Assembly: GCA_963759055.1 (NCBI GenBank)
Contig: CAVWYD010000006.1
Span: forward strand, 1 to 64,000
Length of the DNA: 64,000 nt
Origin: Thiosocius sp963759055
GTDB lineage: Bacteria > Pseudomonadota > Gammaproteobacteria > Chromatiales > Chromatiaceae
Direction: 5' to 3'
Numbering within the stretch: position 1 is the first letter of the stretch; each line of letters starts with the position of its first letter. The position numbers and the translations under genes are program-made. Positions 36,281-45,670 of the stretch are shown in pieces. The notes below the pieces were generated by a model. The model did no database searches, was not told where the DNA came from, and was given only the letters and a program-made list of their open reading frames with translations.

Positions 36281-39211
36281 TCAGCGTTTCTCCCCTGGTG
36301 TTACCACTACCTCGGACAATGGTGTGGGCCTGGGCAGGCTCAGACCGCCAGCAGCGGTCTTGCGCCACTGATCCGGCAGCGATTCGGGCACCCCACGGAA
36401 GATGTCTGGCAGCACACTGCCGGGTAGGTGGTCCGCGAGTTCGAATTCGCCTTCCGCGCTCGCCTCGTGGCAGCGGGCGCAGTCGCGGTTCGCGTCATCC
36501 AGCGCCACGCTGTGGTGGATGTGGTGGGCGCGGACCTCCGCCTTAAGCAAGGGCTCGACCACGCCCTGCGCCGACAGGAGCGACTGGATCAGTTCCACTT
36601 TCTCGTCCCGGTCCAAAGGTAGTTCGGCGAGGTCAAGGACCCCGTTGCCGTCGGCATCGAACAGTGCGACCACCTGCGGGCGATAGCGCCCGCCGTCAAA
36701 CCAGGCGCGACTCAGCTGTTCCATGTCGACCTCCCTGCCGTTGTCGCCCGCGGCCCAATACCAGCGGCTGACCAGGTTCAGCGGTGTCCATTTATCGACA
36801 CCCTCGTGAGTGGGCGTCTTCATCAGCAGAGGTTGGTATCCGACCGAGAAGCCCGTCGCCAGGTCGTCCGGTTTTCCCTGTGCCAGCCCGCGATAGCTCA
36901 CAAGATGGCCACCATCGGGTGTAAGCACGCTGGCGTCAACCTGCTTGCGTGCCGGTAGGTATAGCCGTGGCGCGTGGCAGGACTCGCAGGCCACGGCCGC
37001 GAAGTGTTTCTGCTGCTCGGGCAGCCAGTCATGCCCCGGCATGTCCACGTGGCAGCTGTCGCAGTCCCGCAGCCCCCCGCCTGCGTGGGTCTCGCTGGCC
37101 GCGGCGTTGCCACCTGTCAGGCGTTCGGGCGGTGTCTTGGCATAGTGACAGTCGCGGCACTCCACCAGGCGCTGCGCATGCAGATCCCAGGCGCGCCCCA
37201 GCGCATCCTTGCCGCGCAGATTCAGGCCCGACAGAAGTATGCGTTGCGCCGAAAACACCTGGCCGGTGGTCTCTGTGCCCCAATTTTCATCCGAGCCCAG
37301 CTTGACCATCAGCGGCTTGTTGTCCGTATGGACGAGCCCGTGGCAGCTGCCGCAGTGTTCAGGTCTCGGTTGCGCCATCGGTATGACTGCCAGATCGTCT
37401 TCATTAAGACCACCGGCATTCCACTGGTAGCCCTGGTCGGTGCGCTCGAGTATCTCGGTGCCTTTCAGGGTTATCTTGCTGCCGATCAGGGTGGCGGCCA
37501 CGGCCCAGTCTGGCTCGCCCGATCGGATCGCTCCCTGCCACTCAGCCAGGTTTGGACCTTCGATGTGGCACAGGAAACAGTTCATCTGTTGCCCGTCGTC
37601 GAGCGGTATCCGCGGCCCCTGCTGCATCAGCGCGCGGCGTTCGGGATTCAGATCTGCGGCGACCACCGTGGAGTGATAGGCATGGGTCGCAAGGAAGTCA
37701 TCCTCTTCGATCTCATGGCACTGGCTGCAGGTTGTCTCCGCTGACAGCGGGTTGCCGGACTCATGCACCATCTCGCCATCGGCATCGAGCAGCGGGATCG
37801 GCTCGTGCCGGAGCACCGGTCGCGCGACAGGATCGTGGGTATAGCCGAGTCTCCGCCAATGTATGCGGCCGGACGGCCCATGACAGTCGGGACACTGCAG
37901 GGCCTTTTCCTTGCCAGTGACCATGTGGTTCTGCGGCATAAACATCTTGGTCCGGGCAAAATCAAACTGCCCGCTGAATGGCAGGCCCGTGACCTCCGAG
38001 CCGATGCGAAGTGCTTCGTCCCAGTTGAACTGCGTCCAGAAGCCCTTTTCCCCGAACGTGTGGGGAAGGATGAAATGTCGGTGTACGGTGTCGTACACCT
38101 GTTTGCCGCGGTGCATTTTGAATGGGTACAGCTTGGCCTTCGGGTCTTCGCGGTCGCCCAGTGGGGCGGCGATATTGGTGACGGCCTTGGGGTCGATTTT
38201 GTCGCCGAGCAGATAGCGCTCGCCTGTTCCGTTATACCAGGCGTACTCGGGTTTTGCCCCCGTGACCCAGGTAAAACGCCCCTTGATCTTCAGGTAAATG
38301 TGTTTGTTGGTGTCGGGCAGGTCCTGCCCGGCCTGTGACCAGTCCCAGGAAAGCTTGGTGCCCGTTTTTACCGCCATCAGTGGGATATGGCAGGTCTGGC
38401 AGGCGACGCGATCGGTGTGGTCGTCGATTCGCCGGTCGCCATGGATATCATCGCCCTTGTGGCAATTGGTACAGAACAGCCGGTTCTTGTCGTCGACGCT
38501 GACCGTCAGCAGCCGACCGGGAGGCAGGTGATCCTCCGCCTGGTGACAATCGATGCACTGGAAACCCAGCTTGCCCATGTGCACGTCGATCTCGGGGGTG
38601 GGGAAAAGCAGGCTCTCGTCGAGGTCGCCGTGTTTCACGGCATCACCGCCGCCGGCCAGGAAATGGCAGGCACCGCAGTTTCCCCGCGTGGGCAGACCGA
38701 CGCTTTTGGCCGATGCGAGCAGGTCGACGTCGGCGGCCGGTCGGCCCGCGTCTCCGGCATCCTTGTGGTAGTTGCCGGTCTGTTCGTGGCACACCAGGCA
38801 GTCAACCAGGCTCTCGTCGCTCAGATCGAAGCTGTCATCCTCCCAGCCGAAGCCGATGTGACAGCTGGTGCAGCCCGGCCAGTTGGATCGGATGCCGATA
38901 CAGAAGTTGTTGATCAGGTTGCGCTTGCCAATGCGCATCGGTTCGTCATGCCCCGGTACCTGGACCTCATCGCCGACCAGGTTCCAGTGCGCGGTCTTCA
39001 TGATGTCTTTGGCGGCCTTGGGGTGGCATTCCAGGCAGGCGCGGGTGACCGACGGGCCGTCTTTGAAGGGACCCTTGTAGAAGGTGCTGTGGTCAGTGCG
39101 CGGGCCGTGCTTGGGCACCGACTGCCAGGGGTCTGCGACTTGTGCAAAAACAGCCGTGAACGCCGGCATGAGTGCCAACAATAATACAAACAGTGTTCCA
39201 GGCAACTGCAT
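36281..39211 (-). CDS. 15-haem cytochrome: octahaem tetrathionate-reductase-like half plus seven-haem half
   Basis: 976 residues from ATG 39211 (hydrophobic export signal MQLPGTLFVLLLALMPAFTA; a TTG nine bases upstream would add a basic residue). Residues about 45-500 align with octahaem tetrathionate reductase: DHSTFYKGPFKDGPSVTRACLECH, CTSCHIGFGWEDDSFD, CLVCHEQTG, NCGACHFLAGGGDAVKHGDLD and eight CXXCH. A further 480 residues hold seven more (CSQCH, CFLCH, CGSCH, CRDCH, CDSCH, CESCH, CARCH) and an EF-hand loop DADGNGVLDLAE. No C-terminal membrane helix. Probably a periplasmic or surface sulfur-compound oxidoreductase. It leads an operon with two YedE halves and a rhodanese-like protein. Confidence 0.88.
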   Translation of the reverse strand: MQLPGTLFVLLLALMPAFTAVFAQVADPWQSVPKHGPRTDHSTFYKGPFKDGPSVTRACLECHPKAAKDIMKTAHWNLVGDEVQVPGHDEPMRIGKRNLINNFCIGIRSNWPGCTSCHIGFGWEDDSFDLSDESLVDCLVCHEQTGNYHKDAGDAGRPAADVDLLASAKSVGLPTRGNCGACHFLAGGGDAVKHGDLDESLLFPTPEIDVHMGKLGFQCIDCHQAEDHLPPGRLLTVSVDDKNRLFCTNCHKGDDIHGDRRIDDHTDRVACQTCHIPLMAVKTGTKLSWDWSQAGQDLPDTNKHIYLKIKGRFTWVTGAKPEYAWYNGTGERYLLGDKIDPKAVTNIAAPLGDREDPKAKLYPFKMHRGKQVYDTVHRHFILPHTFGEKGFWTQFNWDEALRIGSEVTGLPFSGQFDFARTKMFMPQNHMVTGKEKALQCPDCHGPSGRIHWRRLGYTHDPVARPVLRHEPIPLLDADGEMVHESGNPLSAETTCSQCHEIEEDDFLATHAYHSTVVAADLNPERRALMQQGPRIPLDDGQQMNCFLCHIEGPNLAEWQGAIRSGEPDWAVAATLIGSKITLKGTEILERTDQGYQWNAGGLNEDDLAVIPMAQPRPEHCGSCHGLVHTDNKPLMVKLGSDENWGTETTGQVFSAQRILLSGLNLRGKDALGRAWDLHAQRLVECRDCHYAKTPPERLTGGNAAASETHAGGGLRDCDSCHVDMPGHDWLPEQQKHFAAVACESCHAPRLYLPARKQVDASVLTPDGGHLVSYRGLAQGKPDDLATGFSVGYQPLLMKTPTHEGVDKWTPLNLVSRWYWAAGDNGREVDMEQLSRAWFDGGRYRPQVVALFDADGNGVLDLAELPLDRDEKVELIQSLLSAQGVVEPLLKAEVRAHHIHHSVALDDANRDCARCHEASAEGEFELADHLPGSVLPDIFRGVPESLPDQWRKTAAGGLSLPRPTPLSEVVVTPGEKR

Positions 39212-39877
39212 ACGCTCCAACCTAAGCAGTTCCGCTCGATACTCCAAGGGTTTATCGCAGGAAGCTTGCGTCAAGTCATATTTGATCTGGCCAGATGGGA
39301 GGCTGGTTATCGCCTTGCGATTGGCTTTCCTCAACGGGTTCCAGGTCACGTGCGGTGACCGCTTGAGTAAACCCCGGATCTGGGGTAAGCAAACGACGAA
39401 ATCTTCGGCTTTCTCACCCGCTCTGAGGCGGGAAATACGGCCCTTGAGGGTCGTCAGACCGCTCTTGGTTTGTGAACGTTTTGTTTCAGTATTGGCAGAG
39501 TTTTGTTGTATGCCCATTGTCGCCACTGCCTGCCAGCGTCTCCTAACTCAGGTTAAGAAGGCGTAAGCAAGGGCTTATTTTTTCGACTTTTCAGCGCGAC
39601 ACGATAGGTCGCAAAGGGCAGTGGACGGGACAGAATCGATGCCGTCGCCAAACGCCGATGCAGCGGGGCTTGAGGGTTTGTGACTTGAGCGAACCCCCAT
39701 TGAGTCCGGCCAACGGACGAATGTCTAGATTAATATTTTGAGTAATTTAACTTGAATCAAAGAGGTTGTTTTTATTTTCTGCTGTGATGGGCGCCAATCG
39801 AAAAAAATTCAAGCGCCGGTGTAGTTGGCGGCGGACGGAAAACCGTGCCACCAGGCACAAACTGGAGGGTTTTGCTC
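39212..39877. other. Divergent intergenic region between two cytochrome operons
   Basis: 666 bases with no supportable gene. It must hold the minus promoter of the 15-haem operon and the plus promoter of the pentahaem-HAO operon. A 12-bp palindrome ATCTGGCCAGAT is at 39285-39296, and A+T-rich DNA with TTGAATCAA lies at 39752-39760. I see no clear FNR box. Confidence 0.5.
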
Positions 39878-41167
39878 ATGTCGACTGCCACACGCCTGGC
39901 CGTAGGGGCTATCGCCGCCCTTGGGGCTTTGTTTACTTTCACAACTGGGTCAGCCATCGCCGGAGATCCGCTACGCGATGTCTCTTCCGAGGTCTGCAAG
40001 ACCTGTCACAAAGAGATCTACCAGCAATGGTCCGGCTCCATGCATGCGAATAGCACGGCGCTGAAGGATCCGATCCACGCCACCTTCTACAAGAAGGTCG
40101 TCGGTGATCCGCTGCAAGACGGCGTGAAGATGAAGAACGGGAAGTACCCCGTATGCCTGCAGTGCCATGCGCCGAACGCTGCACTGGAAAAGGCAACAAA
40201 ACTGGACGCCAAAGTTTCTTACAAGGAAGGCGTCAACTGTATCGCCTGCCATACCCTGAAGTCGTTCAATGGCATCAGTGCCCCGGGCGGCAAACTGAAA
40301 CTCGGCATGATGTCGTACGAAACCAGTGAGAACCTGCAGGGTCCGGCCGGCTTCACGCGCGGCCTGCAGCAATTGACCGCCGGCAACGACATGTTTGGTG
40401 GCGCCACCGCCGGCGCCGACGACAGCAGCAAGCCGAATCCGCACCTCGGTGAGCCGGTGACACTCGAGGGCAAGCAGATCCCGTCCATGCCGATGGAGGC
40501 CAATGCCGGCCTGATGAAGTCGAATGCGGCATGCATGGGCTGCCACGACAAGCGCAACAATTCTCACGGCGTGCCGCTGTGCGCAACCGGCAACGAGTAC
40601 ATGGTCAGCAAGAGTGATGTGACCTGCCAGTATTGCCATATGCCGATGGTCAACAATATGGCCGATCACAGCATGGGCGGCGGACACGACGGCGGCATGC
40701 TCAAGCGCAGCATCGTGTTCACGATGGACACCAAGACCGAGAACGGCAAGGTGATGGTCAGCGCCAAGCTCAAGAACCAGCAGCCGCATGCGCTGCCTAC
40801 CGGCGCGCCGTTTCGTAACATCGTGTTCAAGCTGACCGCATACAATGACCAAGGCGAGGTTGTCTGGGAGAATGCCCCCGATCATCCGGCCAAGGACGAT
40901 CCACAGGCGTACTTTGCCTACCTGTTGGCCGACGATGCCGGCAAGAACGCCATGCCGCCGACCGCGACCCAGCTGGGTGCCGATACGCGTTTGCGTCCGC
41001 ACGAAGAGCGCGTGCTGGGCTACGAAATACCCGCTGAGGGAGTCGTCCTGGTGCGTGGCGAAGTGCACTACAACCTGCTGTGGAAGGTGCTCGCCGACAA
41101 GTTCCAACACCTGCCGGAAGACCTGCGCTCATCACGCATGATCGCTGCAGCGGAAACGCGGCTGTAG
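39878..41167 (+). CDS. Pentahaem c554-like cytochrome
   Basis: 429 residues from ATG 39878 with GGAGGG 8 bases upstream. Signal peptide ending SAIAGD, then five CXXCH: CKTCH, CLQCH, CIACH, CMGCH, CQYCH. The start SSEVCKTCHKEIYQQWSGSMHA is typical of the cytochrome c554/c-prime family. The C-terminal 150 residues have no haem and look like a beta-rich domain (KRSIVFTMDTKTENGKVMVSAKL). In ammonia oxidisers c554 takes electrons from HAO; here the next gene is an HAO-like protein, so a similar partnership is likely. Confidence 0.85.
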   Translation: MSTATRLAVGAIAALGALFTFTTGSAIAGDPLRDVSSEVCKTCHKEIYQQWSGSMHANSTALKDPIHATFYKKVVGDPLQDGVKMKNGKYPVCLQCHAPNAALEKATKLDAKVSYKEGVNCIACHTLKSFNGISAPGGKLKLGMMSYETSENLQGPAGFTRGLQQLTAGNDMFGGATAGADDSSKPNPHLGEPVTLEGKQIPSMPMEANAGLMKSNAACMGCHDKRNNSHGVPLCATGNEYMVSKSDVTCQYCHMPMVNNMADHSMGGGHDGGMLKRSIVFTMDTKTENGKVMVSAKLKNQQPHALPTGAPFRNIVFKLTAYNDQGEVVWENAPDHPAKDDPQAYFAYLLADDAGKNAMPPTATQLGADTRLRPHEERVLGYEIPAEGVVLVRGEVHYNLLWKVLADKFQHLPEDLRSSRMIAAAETRL

Positions 41168-41179
41168 GGCGTGACTCAT

Positions 41180-41203
41180 GACCAGGGGCCGCCGCCCCTG
41201 GTC
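41180..41203 (+). other. Strong intercistronic hairpin
   Basis: GACCAGGGGC (41180-41189) and GCCCCTGGTC (41194-41203) form a perfect 10-bp stem with loop CGCC, 12 bases after the pentahaem stop. No T run follows, so it is more likely an mRNA-stability or attenuation element than a complete terminator. Confidence 0.6.
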
Positions 41204-41232
41204 AAACTCTTCATGTCCTGGGTTCGCCATTC

Positions 41233-42687
41233 ATGGGGTCAATCCGCATGTATTCGATGACGCTTCGTCTTTTCGCCGTGCTGTGCCTGCTTAGCGGCAG
41301 CACCTTTGCGGCCAAGGTCACCCTGAGCAAAGACAATTGGGGCCACCCGGCTGGCAAGGAATGTGTCAGCTGTCATACCAAGTCATCGGCTGGAATCGCA
41401 GCTCAGTGGAAGGCCAGTGCGCATGCCAAGGCAGGCGTCAATTGCATGGACTGTCACAAGGCCTCGATCGACGACCCGGATGCGATTACCCATGAAGGCC
41501 AGACGATCGCGACCGTGGTCTCGCCAAAGGATTGCGGCCGCTGCCATACCACGGAGGAAGAGCAACAGCGTGGCTCGGTGCATGCCGAGGCGGTAGCGGT
41601 CATCAAGGAGCGTATGCCCGCGATGGTCACCAATCTGGCCGGGCCGGCGATGGAGGCTGCGGGTTGTGCGCAGTGCCATGGTTCCACCGTGAAACTTATG
41701 GCCACCGGCAAGCTTGATCCGAACACCTGGCCAAACTCCGGCATCGGCCGGATCAACCCGGACGGCTCACGCGGATCCTGTTCTTCGTGTCACGGCCGTC
41801 ACCGTTTCTCCAAGGCGCAGGCGCGCCAACCACAGGCCTGCGTGCGCTGTCACTCCGGACCGGATTCCCCCGACAAGGAGGTCTATGAGGCATCCAAGCA
41901 TGGCATGGCATTCGAGAGCAATCGAGAGCACATGAACCTGCACGGCGAGACCTGGGTGGCAGGCAAGGATTACACGGCTGCGCCGACCTGCGCGACCTGT
42001 CATATGGGTGCAGCCGGCAAGCTGCCGTCAACGCACGATGTGGGCATGCGCAATGCCTGGAATCTGAATACCCCGGTTTCGGAACGCCAGCATCTGGTGG
42101 TGTTTAAAGATGGTGGAAAGCGCGAGCTGCCGGAATCGATGAAGGCCCCGAAGCGCGCCAGCAGGGTGCCGAAGATGGATGGCAGTGAAGGCGAGGTAAA
42201 GATGGTCGCAACGCCGCAGCGCCGTCGACAGGCCATGACCCTGGTGTGCAGGGAATGTCACGGCAAGGAATTCGCCGAGGCCTTTATGGCGCAGTTCGAC
42301 GCTGTCGTACATCTGTACAACGAGAAGTTCGGCAAGCCTGCACAGGCAATTATGCAGGAGCTTTACTCGCGAAAACTGCTCACTCCAACGCCATTCGATG
42401 AGCCGATCGAGCTGACCTACTGGGAGTTGTGGCACGATGAGGGCGCGAGGGCGCGCCATGGCGCTTCTATGATGAGTCCAAACCACGCCTGGTGGGAGGG
42501 CATGTACGTGGTCGGGCGCAATTTCTACGGCCGCTTCCTGCCACAATTGCGCGAGGTCGCGGGCGCGGATGCCGAGGCGTTGATCGAAAGCCATATCGGT
42601 TCGCTGGAACAGCACGCATGGCTCAAGTCGCCCGAAAAAACCAGTCCGATACTCGGTGTCGGCAGGCCCTGGACCCCCGATGAGTAG
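41233..42687 (+). CDS. Octahaem HAO-family cytochrome (HaoA-like)
   Basis: 484 residues (an ATG at 41248 is the likely alternative start). Signal peptide ending TFAAK, and eight CXXCH: CVSCH, CMDCH, CGRCH, CAQCH, CSSCH, CVRCH, CATCH, CRECH. AGPAMEAAGCAQCHG and WHDEGARARHGASMM are typical of the HAO fold. Nitrosomonas HAO has a Tyr near the C-terminal end that cross-links to the catalytic haem; the corresponding stretch here (MMSPNHAWWEG) has His and no Tyr, as in reductive or epsilon-type HAO. With the NapC-type gene behind it, nitrite or hydroxylamine reduction is plausible; direction is an inference. Confidence 0.85.
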   Translation: MGSIRMYSMTLRLFAVLCLLSGSTFAAKVTLSKDNWGHPAGKECVSCHTKSSAGIAAQWKASAHAKAGVNCMDCHKASIDDPDAITHEGQTIATVVSPKDCGRCHTTEEEQQRGSVHAEAVAVIKERMPAMVTNLAGPAMEAAGCAQCHGSTVKLMATGKLDPNTWPNSGIGRINPDGSRGSCSSCHGRHRFSKAQARQPQACVRCHSGPDSPDKEVYEASKHGMAFESNREHMNLHGETWVAGKDYTAAPTCATCHMGAAGKLPSTHDVGMRNAWNLNTPVSERQHLVVFKDGGKRELPESMKAPKRASRVPKMDGSEGEVKMVATPQRRRQAMTLVCRECHGKEFAEAFMAQFDAVVHLYNEKFGKPAQAIMQELYSRKLLTPTPFDEPIELTYWELWHDEGARARHGASMMSPNHAWWEGMYVVGRNFYGRFLPQLREVAGADAEALIESHIGSLEQHAWLKSPEKTSPILGVGRPWTPDE

Positions 42688-43315
42688 CCGTAAGTACTGG
42701 TGGCTGCCGGAATTCATCACCCGTCATGTGCTGATTGCCCTGGTGTTGGGCGGCATCGCCGGGATTGGCTTTATGGTGTTCCTTATCGAATTCGATCACT
42801 ACACCAGTAGCGAAGCTTTTTGCACGACCTGTCACTCGATGAACCTTACCGCCGAACCGTATCGCCAATCGGCGCATTTCCTGCCGACCTCCGGCGTGCG
42901 AGCGACCTGCGGCGACTGTCATGTTTCGCCGGGCGTGTTCGCCGCGACATGGGACCATTTTCTCGGCGGCAAAGACCTGTTCCGGCAGATGTTCGGTGCG
43001 AATTATGATGACCCCGTAGTCAACGCCTTGCACACGCCCGAAGCGGCTTTCAGTGCGCGCGAATGGTTCCGTCGTAACGATTCCCATACCTGCAGGCGCT
43101 GTCATGTGCAAGAAGCGATTGTCGGTAAGCGCGCCGACACCCTGGCGATCCATAAGGAAGACACGAAGGGCAAGACCTGCATCGAGTGCCACATCAATCT
43201 GGTACACCGGAAGGTGCCGGCGCGCGAAACGTTCAAGCGTGAGGCCTGGAACCGAATGATCGAAGATGAGTTTGATCTGTCGCATGGTACGGCAGACAGG
43301 TTGCTAGCAGAATAG
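42680..43315 (+). CDS. NapC/NirT-family tetrahaem cytochrome (HaoC/NrfH-like)
   Basis: 211 residues from ATG 42680, overlapping the HAO-like stop by eight bases. One N-terminal helix (about 17-39, LIALVLGGIAGIGFMVFLIEF) and four CXXCH (CTTCH, CGDCH, CRRCH, CIECH) in the NapC/NirT pattern with the CHSMN start. Such proteins take electrons from the quinol pool and give them to periplasmic enzymes. The pairing with an octahaem HAO protein is the haoCA arrangement known from Campylobacterota. Confidence 0.92.
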   Translation: MSSRKYWWLPEFITRHVLIALVLGGIAGIGFMVFLIEFDHYTSSEAFCTTCHSMNLTAEPYRQSAHFLPTSGVRATCGDCHVSPGVFAATWDHFLGGKDLFRQMFGANYDDPVVNALHTPEAAFSAREWFRRNDSHTCRRCHVQEAIVGKRADTLAIHKEDTKGKTCIECHINLVHRKVPARETFKREAWNRMIEDEFDLSHGTADRLLAE

Positions 43316-43434
43316 AAGCCTGGGATCAGGGGTGCAAGCCCTTGTCAGCGAGTTGAAGGTGAGCCGTTGCCACGGCTGAGCATTACAGAATTATCCGCTT
43401 GGCCCACTAGCATGGACTCGGGAGAAGCCGCCTA

Positions 43435-43680
43435 ATGAAACTGTTGGTCTTGGGATGCAAAACGCTGCGCGAAGGGGTTGTAATATCAGCGATCTTCTTC
43501 ATTGGCGGCCTGCTGCTCACCCTGGCCGCTCAGCACGTGGTGCCGGATATGCTGCACATGAACCATGCGGTCCTGCTGCTTGGCTTCGTGCTTTTGTTGC
43601 TTGCGCCTATCGTGCTGATATCGACATTTCTTCTGTCGATTCTGCCGGGTGCGACAGAGGATGACCAATGTGAGCACTGA
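43435..43680 (+). CDS. Small two-helix membrane protein, paralogue A
   Basis: 81 residues, GGAGAAG upstream of the ATG. Two helices (about 15-33 and 44-70) and the C-terminal LLAPIVLISTFLLSILPG followed by a charged tail ending CEH. It resembles the convergent protein at 43716: same length, helix positions, L.P motif, LPG/IPG and a final C-x-H. I do not recognise the family. It lies between HAO and octahaem reductase genes. Confidence 0.65.
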   Translation: MKLLVLGCKTLREGVVISAIFFIGGLLLTLAAQHVVPDMLHMNHAVLLLGFVLLLLAPIVLISTFLLSILPGATEDDQCEH

Positions 43681-43715
43681 CTGCAGCGCGCCCATGCGCG
43701 CTGGGGTCGGAAGAT

Positions 43716-43958
43716 TCAGTGATTACAGAGTTCGAGGCGGCGCGAAACGCCCGGAATCAATGCCAGCATGGCAGTGGCCAGCATGATGAGCGGGCTCAAG
43801 ACCATAGCCAACAGTCCGGAGCCGCTGAGCAGGGTGGTCAGGATCGGGAAATCCGCTGCGATGAACAGGCGCGGTGTCTGTAGCACGAGGCCCAGAATAA
43901 ACAGGCTGCCGGCAACCGCGACGGCGATACGAACTTTTTTGCAGTTTAGTAGTGACAT
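43716..43958 (-). CDS. Small two-helix membrane protein, paralogue B
   Basis: 80 residues from ATG 43958 with a perfect AGGAGG upstream. Begins MSLLNCKKVRIAVAVAGSLF, has a second helix LLAMVLSPLIMLATAMLALIP, and ends in CNH. Counterpart of the protein at 43435 (C-terminal P......L..[IL]PG.....xCxH). The two are convergent, 35 bases apart. Unknown function; the end Cys-x-His may bind metal or haem. Confidence 0.65.
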   Translation of the reverse strand: MSLLNCKKVRIAVAVAGSLFILGLVLQTPRLFIAADFPILTTLLSGSGLLAMVLSPLIMLATAMLALIPGVSRRLELCNH

Positions 43959-43994
43959 GGTGCGCCTCCTTAGATACGGCTGGGGCTTTGTCAT

Positions 43995-45670
43995 ATGAAT
44001 GTGAGTATATTAATGGGTACTAATACAATGCGTCAAGCAAGACTGAAGATGCGCGACTTGGCTCGGAGTCAACCAAAACAGCTGGTTTCTGCTCTTACTA
44101 TCGCTTTGCTGGCTGTTTTCTTGAGTAAAGTCGCTTTGTCCGCCGTGGCCGAAAAAGACCCCTCGACGGCTGACCACAGCAAGTTCGAGCAGTTGAAAGG
44201 GCCCTTTGCCGACGGGCCGGCGGTCACCAAGGCCTGTCTGGAATGCCACACCGAGGCCGCCAAGCAGCTGCACAAGACCAGCCACTGGACCTGGGCGTTC
44301 GAGAATCCGGTGACCGGGCAGATGCTCGGTAAAAAGAACGTGGTCAACAACTTCTGTGTGGCCACAGCGTACCAACTGGCCACGCTGTACCAGCTGTCAC
44401 ATCGGCTATGGCTGGAAGGACGGCTCATTCGATCTGAGCTCGGAGATGCATGTCGACTGCCTGGTCTGTCATGACACCACCGGCACCTACAAGAAATTTC
44501 CGACCGGTGCCGGACACCCCAATTACGAACCGAAGAAATGGCCGCCGAAGAAAGGCAAGGTCTGGCCACCGCCTGATCTGGTCAAGATCGCACAGGGTGT
44601 CGGCAAACCGGACCGCGACAATTGCGGCGCCTGCCACTTCTACGGAGGTGGCGGCGATGGTGTCAAACACGGCCATCTCGATTCCTCGATGCACAAACCC
44701 AAGAAGTCGACCGATGTGCATATGGACATGGAGGGTTTGAACTTCAGCTGTCAGACCTGCCACTCCACCGGTGGCCACGAGATTGCCGGCAGCCGATATG
44801 CACCAAAGGCAGCCGACGATAAGGGCATCGATATCCCCGGTCGGACCGATAACAGCCGAGCCACCTGCGCCTCCTGCCATGGCAGCACACCGCACGGTGC
44901 CGGGACCAATGCGAAGCTCGATCAGCACACCGACAAGGTCGCCTGCGTGACCTGCCATGTGCCCGAGTTTGCGCGCGGCGGGCGCAAGACCAAGATGTGG
45001 TGGGACTGGTCCACGGCCGGCCGTAAGGACCAGCACGGCAAGCCGCTGGTAATCAAAGATAGCGAAGGATACGACACCTACAACTTCAAGAAGGGCGACT
45101 TCCGTTGGGAGGCCAACGTGGTGCCCGAGTACCGATGGTTTAACGGTCGGATCGATTTTTCGACCCTGGGTGCAGAAGATCGACGATTCGACGGTCGTTT
45201 CGATCAACCGGGTCAACGGTGCCTACGATGACCCCGATTCGCGTATCTGGCCGTTCAAGGTGATGCGTGGGCGCCAACCCTACGATACGCAGAACAAGGT
45301 CCTGGCTGTACCGCATCTGTTCGGCAAGGACGACGATGCGTACTGGAAGAGCTTCGATTGGGGTCGAGCTATCAAGGCGGGACTCGAGGCAACCGGGCAG
45401 ACTTTCAGTGGTGAGCACGGATTCATCGAGACCGAGTATTACTGGCCGGTAACGCACATGGTCTCGCCCAAAGAACAGGCGCTCGCCTGTGAATCCTGCC
45501 ATAGCCGCGACGGTCGACTGGCCGGGTTGACCGGTTTCTACATGCCCGGCAGGGACCGTTCGGAATGGATCGACATGATCGGTGCACTGATGATCCTCGG
45601 TACCCTCGGCGGTGTTTCCATACACGGGATCGGGCGCATGATTGCTGCCCGCAAGCGGAGGAATTCCTGA
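43995..45670 (+). CDS. Octahaem tetrathionate reductase, two frameshifts
   Basis: About 555 residues in three collinear pieces (43995 to about 44360, then to about 45170, then to 45670). Eight CXXCH motifs: CLECH, CTSCH, CLVCH, CGACH, CQTCH, CASCH, CVTCH, CESCH. The segments DHSKFEQLKGPFADGPAVTKACLECH, CLVCHDTTGTYKKFPTGAGHP and NCGACHFYGGGGDGVKHGHLD match the octahaem tetrathionate reductase family, which reduces tetrathionate, nitrite or hydroxylamine in vitro. An N-terminal signal or anchor helix and a C-terminal helix (IGALMILGTLGGVSIHGIG) suggest membrane attachment. Each shift is cured by removing one base. The cytochrome b gene overlaps its stop. Confidence 0.88.

Noticed and set aside
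39285..39296. 12-bp palindrome ATCTGGCCAGAT as operator
   Set aside because: Perfect 12-bp palindromes are expected several times by chance in 64 kb, and there is no second copy nearby.
39740..39760. FNR site before the pentahaem gene (TTGA and ATCAA elements)
   Set aside because: The half sites do not have the four-base spacing of a real FNR box.
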